From Bacillota bacterium (GTDB lineage Bacteria; Bacillota; Clostridia; Peptostreptococcales; Anaerovoracaceae), in contig JAFOGM010000317.1 in the NCBI GenBank assembly GCA_017386805.1, positions 1-5,916 of the forward strand: DNA of 5,916 nt, read 5' to 3'. Shown here piece after piece: positions 1-5,167 of the stretch. Numbering within the stretch: position 1 is the first letter of the stretch; each line of letters starts with the position of its first letter. The translations under genes and the position numbers were made by a program. The notes beneath the pieces are model-generated. The model was given only the letters and a program-made list of their open reading frames with translations, did no database searches and was not told the origin of the DNA.

Positions 1-795
1 CTGGGAGAGACCCTTTCAGAATTCCCAGCCTCCGAGGTGAATTTTTATCTTCCTGGATTTTTGGAAGGGCTGGAAACCGATCACCGCATGAAGGCCAGCC
101 TGATTCGGGGAATCCGGGAATGGAGCCGGAATGCGAAGACGCTGCGGGATGTCCGGGAAACGCTGGATCAATTGGCAGATGGAGAGTTGATTTCCGAAGT
201 GAATTTGAGGGGAACGGATCTGGGTACAGGCCGCGTGGATGTGGAAGTGACGGCAGTGAAGGGCTTATTTTATCAGGTTCTTGGGGAAATCATGGAATGT
301 CCCGTGGAAAACGATGGGCAGTTCTTCCGTTTGATCCGGGAGTTTACCAAGGCCAAGAAATCCTGGGATAAAATTTCCGGGGCCATGGAGCAGGTGGAAA
401 CCAACGGCTACGGAATCGTCCACCCTAAGTTGTCGGAAATGACACTGGAGGAGCCTGAGATTTTCAAACAGGGTTCCAAGTTTGGTGTTCGGCTGAAGGC
501 CCGGGCATCCAGCCTTCATTTGATCAAAACCGGGATCTCCACGGAGGTTTCACCGGTGGTGGGAACGGAAAAGCAGAGCGAGGATCTGATCAAATATCTG
601 CTGACGGAGTTTGAGACCGATCCCAATAAAATCTGGGATACCAATATTTTCGGAAAGTCCCTGCAGGATATGGTGACTGAACAGATGGAGACGAAACTGG
701 GGAATGTTCCGGAAAACATCCGGGATAAGATGCAGACGGCCCTGCAGAAGATCAGTGATGAGGGAAAAGAATACATGATCTGTCTGGTGTTTTAA
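1..795 (+). CDS. spoIVA: Stage IV sporulation protein A, C-terminal part (5' end outside window)
   Basis: SpoIVA is the ATP-hydrolysing protein that polymerises on the outer forespore membrane and forms the base layer of the spore coat. The frame is open from base 1, so this is the last 264 residues of a protein usually about 490 long; the N-terminal Walker-type ATPase domain lies upstream of the window. Recognition is from recalled family sequence. The segments EVNFYLPGFLEGLETDH, GYGIVHPKLSEMTLEEPEI, KQGSKFGVRLKA, GTEKQSEDLIKYLL and IWDTNIFGKSLQ all match conserved stretches of the SpoIVA middle and C-terminal domains. The end, NVPENIRDKMQTALQKISDEG then a short hydrophobic tail, parallels the Bacillus ending (an EG followed by a hydrophobic tail), but the tail itself is EYMICLVF here. 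A GTG at 37 is internal, not a start. Transcription would be expected under mother-cell sigma-E, but the promoter is not in the window. Identity is near certain. Confidence 0.95.
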   Translation: MGETLSEFPASEVNFYLPGFLEGLETDHRMKASLIRGIREWSRNAKTLRDVRETLDQLADGELISEVNLRGTDLGTGRVDVEVTAVKGLFYQVLGEIMECPVENDGQFFRLIREFTKAKKSWDKISGAMEQVETNGYGIVHPKLSEMTLEEPEIFKQGSKFGVRLKARASSLHLIKTGISTEVSPVVGTEKQSEDLIKYLLTEFETDPNKIWDTNIFGKSLQDMVTEQMETKLGNVPENIRDKMQTALQKISDEGKEYMICLVF

Positions 796-801
796 GCAAG
801 G

Positions 802-826
802 ATCCGCTCGAACAGAGCGGATTTTT
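802..826 (+). terminator. Intrinsic terminator after spoIVA
   Basis: A perfect 8-bp stem (ATCCGCTC at 802-809 pairing with GAGCGGAT at 815-822) encloses a 5-base loop and runs into TTTT at 823-826, with another T run at 831-836. It begins six bases after the spoIVA stop. It separates the sporulation gene from the downstream amidase, which therefore needs its own promoter. Confidence 0.85.
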
Positions 827-846
827 CATATTTTTTCAAAGCTCCG

Positions 847-875
847 ATGAAATTCGGTGGTAAATCATGTACAAT
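847..875 (+). promoter_or_regulatory. Weak candidate promoter for the amidase gene
   Basis: TACAAT at 870-875 matches five of six bases of the sigma-A -10 box. The -35 position 17 bases upstream (ATGAAA, 847-852) is poor. Initiation near 882 would give a leader of about 33 bases. The box overlaps the upstream in-frame ATG at 867, which argues against that ATG being the start. Read by eye only; an activator could compensate for the weak -35. Confidence 0.3.
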
Positions 876-898
876 AAAAGAAAGAAATACGCTGCACT

Positions 899-905
899 GA
901 AGGAG
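899..905 (+). promoter_or_regulatory. Shine-Dalgarno fixing the amidase start
   Basis: GAAGGAG lies nine bases before the ATG at 915, in a doubled ATGATG. The in-frame ATG at 867 has only GGTGG about six bases upstream. The stronger site therefore selects 915 (or 918). Confidence 0.75.
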
Positions 906-914
906 TGTGACATC

Positions 915-1820
915 ATGATGAAAATTACAAGAGACTATGTACACGATATTATGAGAAAAGAACAGGAGCCGGTTGCGGTTTGTGACAGCGGCGATGTTGT
1001 GATCTTCGAGACCAGAGACTGTTATAACGACGCCATCATTCCCGGACCGAAACAGCCCAAAGAAGGGGATCCTGACTATGCCAATCCGGCTACAGGTCCG
1101 CTGTTTGTGAAGGGAGCGATGCCCGGGGATCAGTTGAAGGTGGAGATCCTGAAGATCGATCTGGCGCCACAGGCTGTCATGAGAACCTCTCCCACAGCCG
1201 GTGCGTTCCCTCATTATTTTACCGAACGCTTTTTCAAGATCTTTGATATCGTAGATGGGGAATATGTACAGTTTGATGAAACCTTGAAATTAAAACTGGA
1301 TCCTATGATCGGTGTCATCGGAACAGCTCCTGCCGGAGAAGGAATCGATACGGAAACACCTTACGACCACGGCGGGAACATGGACTGCAACAAGATCGGA
1401 GCCGGAACTACTTTATATCTTCCGGTCAACACCGAAGGTGCGCTGTTATCCATGGGCGATCTGCACGCACTGATGGGAGATGGCGAAGTACTGATCTGCG
1501 GTCTGGAAATCGCCGGTGAAGTCACTGTTCGTGTGACCGTTCTGAAGGATGAATTGAAAGTTCCTGCCCCGTTCCTGATCCGCGACGGAAAGGTGATGAC
1601 GGTGCAGTCTGCGAAAACGCTGGACGAAGCTTCTGTAAAGGCAGCCAACGCTATGATGGATTTTGTCACCAGAGCCACAAAGCTGGAACCCTGGAAGAGC
1701 GGGATGCTGATGTCCCTTCTCTCCAACATGGCGGTTTGTCAGATCGTGGACCCCATGATGACCATTCGTGTGGAATTCCCGCTGGAGATCCTGGAACACT
1801 ACGGCGTACAGCTTCCGTAG
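915..1820 (+). CDS. Acetamidase/formamidase family amidohydrolase
   Basis: This is a predicted cytoplasmic enzyme of the FmdA/AmdA family, which hydrolyses short-chain amides such as formamide or acetamide to ammonia and the carboxylic acid. From ATG 915 it is 301 residues, the usual size of the short bacterial form (the longer FmdA type is about 400). Family signatures visible are NPATGPLFVKGAMPGDQLKV (57-76), HGGNMDCNKIGAGTTLYLPV (152-171) and GALLSMGDLHALMGDGEV (175-192). The His/Asp/Glu-rich GGNMDC and GDLHA..GDGE blocks are where the family has its active-site and metal-site residues. No signal peptide is present. Many homologues have GD.HA.QGDGE; here the Q is M187, a small departure. 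The gene stands alone between a terminator and a 175-base gap, with no urea or amide transporter beside it, so the true substrate is open. Some members are only annotated by similarity. Family assignment is firm and substrate is not. Confidence 0.92.
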   Translation: MMKITRDYVHDIMRKEQEPVAVCDSGDVVIFETRDCYNDAIIPGPKQPKEGDPDYANPATGPLFVKGAMPGDQLKVEILKIDLAPQAVMRTSPTAGAFPHYFTERFFKIFDIVDGEYVQFDETLKLKLDPMIGVIGTAPAGEGIDTETPYDHGGNMDCNKIGAGTTLYLPVNTEGALLSMGDLHALMGDGEVLICGLEIAGEVTVRVTVLKDELKVPAPFLIRDGKVMTVQSAKTLDEASVKAANAMMDFVTRATKLEPWKSGMLMSLLSNMAVCQIVDPMMTIRVEFPLEILEHYGVQLP

Positions 1821-1822
1821 AA

Positions 1823-1845
1823 GGAAGCCCGCGCAGCGGGTTGCC
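1823..1845 (+). other. GC hairpin just after the amidase stop
   Basis: CCCGC (1828-1832), loop GCA, and GCGGG (1836-1840) form a tight stem. It extends by G-U and A-U pairs and, past one mismatch, by two G-C pairs to 1823/1845. No T run follows; the next bases are A-rich. It is thus not a standard intrinsic terminator, though it may protect the transcript's 3' end or pause polymerase. Confidence 0.35.
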
Positions 1846-1879
1846 AGTGAAAAAATTTCTGAAATATTTGGGAACTTTT

Positions 1880-1909
1880 TTGGAAGAACCTGTGTCTTAG
1901 TAGTACAAA
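1880..1909 (+). promoter_or_regulatory. Candidate promoter for the lipoprotein pair
   Basis: TTGGAA (1880-1885) and TACAAA (1904-1909) each match four of six consensus bases of a sigma-A promoter with an 18-base spacer. Initiation near 1916 would give a leader of about 80 bases. No tandem Pho-box-like TTAACA repeats are obvious nearby. A second AT-rich possibility is TATTTA at 1915-1920. Confidence 0.35.
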
Positions 1910-1984
1910 AGAGATATTTATGGCGTTTGATGTCCATTGAAAACAGGGGAAACAGGACTTCGAAAGCCGTCTGTTACGACAGAG

Positions 1985-1990
1985 AAAGGG
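1985..1990 (+). promoter_or_regulatory. Shine-Dalgarno for the PstS-like lipoprotein
   Basis: AAAGGG is five bases before ATG 1996 and eight before ATG 1999, within ATGATG. Either start gives a proper lipoprotein signal peptide; upstream in-frame ATGs (for example 1930) would add polar residues before it and disrupt the signal. Confidence 0.65.
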
Positions 1991-1995
1991 AAACA

Positions 1996-2994
1996 ATGAT
2001 GAAGAGATTATATGGAAAGAGATTATTGGCAATGACTATGATCATTGCATTGCTGGCTGGTGCCTTCATGACCGGCTGCGGTAAGGACCAGACCGGAGGC
2101 GATAATTGTATTGTGGAACCCGGTCAGGAAAGCGGTCATCAGAGAGGCGAAATCGAAGAGGGTGTGAATATTTCCTTCGCGAAGGACCTGCAGATGACAC
2201 CGGAGGAATATCCCATCGTGGATGGCTCCACAGCTACCATTCCGTTATCGGAAGCCTTCGCTGCTTCTGTTATGCAGATGCCCGTGGAAGAAGCCCGTCA
2301 GTATGTGTTACATAATACGACTCATCAGGCTTATGTAAATCTGATCGAAGATAAGGTAGACATCATTTTTGTAACTGCTCCTTCAAAGGACGAACTGGCT
2401 CTGGCTAAGGAAAAGGGTGTGGAACTGGTGGTGACTCCTATTGTCAACGAAGGCTTCGTATTCCTGACCAGTAAGGAAAACCCCATGACCAACCTGAGCT
2501 ATGAACAGGTACAGGGGATCTATCGCGGTGAAATCACCAACTGGAATCAGGTGGGCGGTCCCGACATGGAAATCATCGCTTACCAGAGACCGGTGAACTC
2601 CGGAAGTCAAACCGGAATGCTGGAAATGGTAGTTCCGGAAGATGAAATCATGGATGCACCCACCGAAATGCGCATGCAGGGCATGGGCGATCTGGTGGAA
2701 GCCGTTGCTGACTACGAAAACAGCCCCGGAGCCATCGGTTACTCCTACTTCTACTATGTAACTGACATGTGGATCAACGAAGGAATCAAGCTGCTGTCCA
2801 TCGACGGGGAAATGCCTTCCGTAAAGAGCATCGAAGAAGAAACCTATCCGATCCTGACTCACTATTATGCGGTGACCAGAGGCGATGAACCGGCAGATTC
2901 CAACACTTCCAAGCTGTTAGACTGGATCCTGTCCAGCGAAGGCCAGAAGATTGCCGATCAGGCTGGATATGTAAAGGTGGGGAATGTAAAATGA
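1996..2994 (+). CDS. PstS-like substrate-binding lipoprotein
   Basis: This predicted membrane-anchored extracellular binding protein has 332 residues. A short basic N-terminus (KRLYGKR) and a hydrophobic core lead to a lipobox ending FMTGC, so C28 would be lipidated. Residues 29-70 are a polar linker. The fold is that of PstS-type phosphate-binding proteins (PBP_like_2). DGSTAT at 76-81 resembles the first ligand loop. DIIFVTAPSKDEL (122-134) fits the second loop region. IYRGEITNWNQVGGPD (175-190) is the classic PstS signature, and QRPVNSGSQT (197-206) corresponds to the R..SGSGT anion loop, with Q in place of the usual G before T. GAIGY and the terminal QAGYVKV are also typical. The next gene overlaps by ATGA and is probably translationally coupled. 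No pstC, pstA, pstB or phoU is visible, so the protein may act in sensing or scavenging, or serve a transporter encoded elsewhere. The ligand could be phosphate or another oxyanion. Confidence 0.9.
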   Translation: MMKRLYGKRLLAMTMIIALLAGAFMTGCGKDQTGGDNCIVEPGQESGHQRGEIEEGVNISFAKDLQMTPEEYPIVDGSTATIPLSEAFAASVMQMPVEEARQYVLHNTTHQAYVNLIEDKVDIIFVTAPSKDELALAKEKGVELVVTPIVNEGFVFLTSKENPMTNLSYEQVQGIYRGEITNWNQVGGPDMEIIAYQRPVNSGSQTGMLEMVVPEDEIMDAPTEMRMQGMGDLVEAVADYENSPGAIGYSYFYYVTDMWINEGIKLLSIDGEMPSVKSIEEETYPILTHYYAVTRGDEPADSNTSKLLDWILSSEGQKIADQAGYVKVGNVK

Positions 2995-4589
2995 TGAAAA
3001 GCGTACGTGTTCTGGCCCTGTTTCTGGCCATGATCCTGGCGCTGTCGCTTTTGATGACAGGCTGTGGAGGTCAGGGAGAGGAAGCCGGAACAGACGATCC
3101 GACCACGAATACCGTGGAAGGAACTGAGGCAAAACCGGAAACGGACATCGATCCTTCCAGATTGAGCCATTGGACGCCTATGGGTGGAAACCGGCCGGTG
3201 AACTATCTCCTCAGCGGCGGGATCGATTATGAATATTGTACCGATGAAGATGCGGCGGCGAAGATTGCCGATCTGCGGGAATTGGAAGAACCGGAACGGA
3301 CAAATGTCTATCTCAATGGAAGTTACTGTGTCGTGAAGGGGCTGGTGGATCAGGAGGTGCAGGCTTCCATCAATCAGCAGATCTATGACCTGTATCTGAA
3401 GATGTGCGAACAGACAGAACTCCCTGCCTATCGCGGAGTCAAGACCATTCAGCGCCTGGGAAGACTGGAAGACATCAGCATCTATCCCTGGAACGTCAGC
3501 TACAGCGGAAACCTGCTTTCTGTAGGGATCCAGAAGAGCTGGACTTATGAGGGGGATGAAGAATGGCATTGGATCCGGGATATGGAATATCTGACCTTCG
3601 ACATGAAGACCGGTGGTCTGGTAACGCTGAAATCCCTGTTCGGAGACAATGTGGATTATCTTGAAGTTTTAAATGAACAGGTGAAGAAGCAGCTTCCGGC
3701 TTTGGTGGATGAAAACATGGGCTCCTATGAACACAATGGAAACCACGTTTGGGAAGAAGAACATCTGGTTCAGGTGGCTCCCTTCGAAGGAGTGAGAGAA
3801 GATCAGCCCTTCTCTGTAAGTTATCAGGGACTTAACCTGTACTTTGATGAGAAGGATCCGGAATTCGATACCAATTTCGGCGGATACGACTTTGTAACGA
3901 TCTATTACAATGATATCAAAAACGAAGCGGTGTATCCGGTGCGCTTCCCCGGCGAACAGGAACTGTACACCATGCCTCTCAGTGCCATGTTAGTGTATAA
4001 TTATGACTTTGAAACTGAGGCAGAACGTACCACAGAAAAGAATCTGGAAAAGAGCATCGAAATCACCTGGCCGCGGAATCTGTCTGTGGAAGACCGTGAC
4101 AAGATGATTAACGCCGATCGTTCCCGATTCCTGGATGAAATCAACGGCTGGTATATCAATAATGCAGTAAAGGTGGAAGAAACCTGGGGTTACGTGGGAT
4201 ATTACTGTAACATCACCGATTTAGGTGGGTACTACAGTGTGGAACACAATCTGTATGGAGGTACCGACGGAAGTGTTCTGGACAGCAATGTCCGCAGGAT
4301 CTTCAACAAGAAGAACCTGAAGGAAGTTCCCATCGACAATGTCTTCATGCCGAACTTCGACCTGAGAGCCCTGTTGATCGACCAGATCGCAGAAGAAATG
4401 GTAGCCCGTGAAAACTACATGCCGGGATCGGTGTTCTACACACCGGAAGAAGCCTGGGATGGAAGAATGGCCAATCTGAACATGTATGGAATCAGTTTTG
4501 ACTTCCCCATCAATGATTTCGGTGGCCGCGTGACCATCTACAAGGATTATAGTGAACTGGGCCTGGAAAATCTGAAAATGTTCCAATAA
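2991..4589 (+). CDS. Lipoprotein with duplicated DUF4163/DUF3298-like module
   Basis: This predicted 532-residue surface lipoprotein has a hydrophobic core (5-21), a lipobox ending LMTGC (C25 lipidated) and an acidic Thr/Glu/Asp linker (28-56). Residues about 105-310 resemble the DUF4163 plus DUF3298 arrangement of RsiV and PdaC. The first part is GLVDQEVQASINQQIYD (117-133). The DUF3298-like part is EYLTFDMKTGGLVTLKSLF (199-217), then DYLEVLNEQVKKQL, then GLNLYF (280-285). Residues about 350-520 look like a diverged second copy: 438-470 aligns without gaps to 203-235, and FGG.VTIY recurs at 510-517 against 296-305. No enzyme domain or C-terminal membrane segment is seen. RsiV uses this fold to bind lysozyme, but no sigma factor adjoins this gene, so a binding or sensing role outside the cell is only inferred. 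Start: GGTGGGG (2976-2982) lies eight bases before ATG 2991, in a doubled ATGATG that overlaps the upstream stop. Function is unknown. Confidence 0.85.
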   Translation: MMKSVRVLALFLAMILALSLLMTGCGGQGEEAGTDDPTTNTVEGTEAKPETDIDPSRLSHWTPMGGNRPVNYLLSGGIDYEYCTDEDAAAKIADLRELEEPERTNVYLNGSYCVVKGLVDQEVQASINQQIYDLYLKMCEQTELPAYRGVKTIQRLGRLEDISIYPWNVSYSGNLLSVGIQKSWTYEGDEEWHWIRDMEYLTFDMKTGGLVTLKSLFGDNVDYLEVLNEQVKKQLPALVDENMGSYEHNGNHVWEEEHLVQVAPFEGVREDQPFSVSYQGLNLYFDEKDPEFDTNFGGYDFVTIYYNDIKNEAVYPVRFPGEQELYTMPLSAMLVYNYDFETEAERTTEKNLEKSIEITWPRNLSVEDRDKMINADRSRFLDEINGWYINNAVKVEETWGYVGYYCNITDLGGYYSVEHNLYGGTDGSVLDSNVRRIFNKKNLKEVPIDNVFMPNFDLRALLIDQIAEEMVARENYMPGSVFYTPEEAWDGRMANLNMYGISFDFPINDFGGRVTIYKDYSELGLENLKMFQ

Positions 4590-4612
4590 GAATACAAGAC
4601 CTGTATAAACAG

Positions 4613-4657
4613 CGCCCTTTTCCGGGAGACTACGGAAAAGGGCGTTTTCACGTTTTT
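4613..4657 (+). terminator. Strong intrinsic terminator after the lipoprotein pair
   Basis: A perfect 12-bp stem (CGCCCTTTTCCG, 4613-4624, with CGGAAAAGGGCG, 4633-4644) has an 8-base loop. It is followed by TTTT (4645-4648) and, after CACG, by TTTTT (4653-4657). It starts 23 bases after the stop and closes the two-gene unit. Confidence 0.92.
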
Positions 4658-4686
4658 GTGGCTCGGTCCGCGAAACGGTTGCCCGG

Positions 4687-4693
4687 AAGGGAG
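4687..4693 (+). promoter_or_regulatory. Shine-Dalgarno fixing the YdcZ-like start
   Basis: AAGGGAG sits eight bases before ATG 4702 but only two before the in-frame TTG at 4696, so 4702 is the start. Confidence 0.8.
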
Positions 4694-4701
4694 AATTGCA
4701 G

Positions 4702-5136
4702 ATGTTAGGAATCATTGCGGCAATCGTTGCCGGCGCAGCTATGAGCTTTCAGGGCGTGATGAATACGCGGCTTTCCGATACTATCGGGATGTACGAATCC
4801 AACGTGTTCGTCCAGGGGACAGCCTTCGTTTTAGGGATCGCGGCCATGCTGGTATTGGGAAAAGGCGACCTGTTTCAAATTATGGCCGTGGAGAATAAAG
4901 TGTATTTGTTGGGTGGGGTTTTGGGATTGGTGATCACCATTACTGTCATGATGGCCATTGGCAATTTAAGTCCCACCTACGCCATCTCCACGATTCTGAT
5001 CAGCCAGCTGTTGGTGGCCGCCGTCATCGATGCTTTTGGATGGCTGGGGTCGGAAAAAGTACCTTTCACCTGGAACAAATATGCAGGTGTAGCTCTGATG
5101 ATTGTGGGAGTCGTGTTGTTTAAGTGGCGGCGTTGA
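4702..5136 (+). CDS. DMT-superfamily small membrane protein, YdcZ (DUF606) type
   Basis: This 144-residue integral membrane protein has about five hydrophobic helices: roughly 2-20, 34-53, 67-86, 91-112 and 126-141. That is the half-size form of the drug/metabolite transporter superfamily; EamA-type members have about ten helices. Family-like features are the early GAAMSFQGVMNTRLS (11-25), a mid-protein GGVLGL..T.T (71-81), and SQLLVAAVIDAFGWLG (101-116) followed by K/N..Y.G..L...G (126-136) and a basic KWRR end. Such proteins probably work as dimers or with a second half-size partner, but no second copy adjoins this one. Substrate is unknown. It follows a strong terminator without an obvious -10 box in the 45-base gap, so its promoter is unclear. 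No terminator lies between it and uvrC, so read-through into uvrC is likely. Family is confident and function is not. Confidence 0.88.
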   Translation: MLGIIAAIVAGAAMSFQGVMNTRLSDTIGMYESNVFVQGTAFVLGIAAMLVLGKGDLFQIMAVENKVYLLGGVLGLVITITVMMAIGNLSPTYAISTILISQLLVAAVIDAFGWLGSEKVPFTWNKYAGVALMIVGVVLFKWRR

Positions 5137-5145
5137 TGGTATAAT
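5116..5145 (+). promoter_or_regulatory. Extended -10 promoter for uvrC
   Basis: TATAAT at 5140-5145 is a perfect -10 box preceded by TGG (an extended TGn motif) at 5137-5139. TTGTTT at 5116-5121 is a partial -35 with an 18-base spacer. Initiation near 5152 would leave only about 16 bases before the ATG, just enough for the Shine-Dalgarno. The -35 lies within the last codons of the preceding gene. Confidence 0.65.
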
Positions 5146-5167
5146 ATCCTCAGAGGAGAGGACAACC

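Noticed and set aside
37..39. GTG as start of a 252-residue protein
   Set aside because: The frame is open to base 1 and the residues before it (EFPASE) also fit SpoIVA, so this is an internal codon of a truncated gene.
1823..1845. Intrinsic terminator after the amidase
   Set aside because: The stem is good but no T tract follows, so it is listed only as a hairpin.
1768..1995. Longer N-terminus of the PstS-like gene, overlapping the amidase gene
   Set aside because: It would place about 76 polar residues before a clear lipoprotein signal peptide, and the good Shine-Dalgarno is at 1985-1990.
2383..2862. 159-residue reading frame on the - strand
   Set aside because: It is fully antisense to the PstS-like gene, has a biased His/Phe-rich composition and no recognisable domain.
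1996..2994. A full phosphate ABC transporter (pst) operon
   Set aside because: Only the binding protein is present; the next gene is a lipoprotein without permease or ATPase motifs.
2958..3569. 203-residue reading frame on the - strand
   Set aside because: It lies antisense to the strongly supported DUF3298-like gene, with no start signal or recognisable motif.
4221..4715. 164-residue reading frame on the - strand
   Set aside because: It lies opposite the lipoprotein gene and crosses its terminator; it has no Shine-Dalgarno or family resemblance and reads as a shadow of the coding strand.
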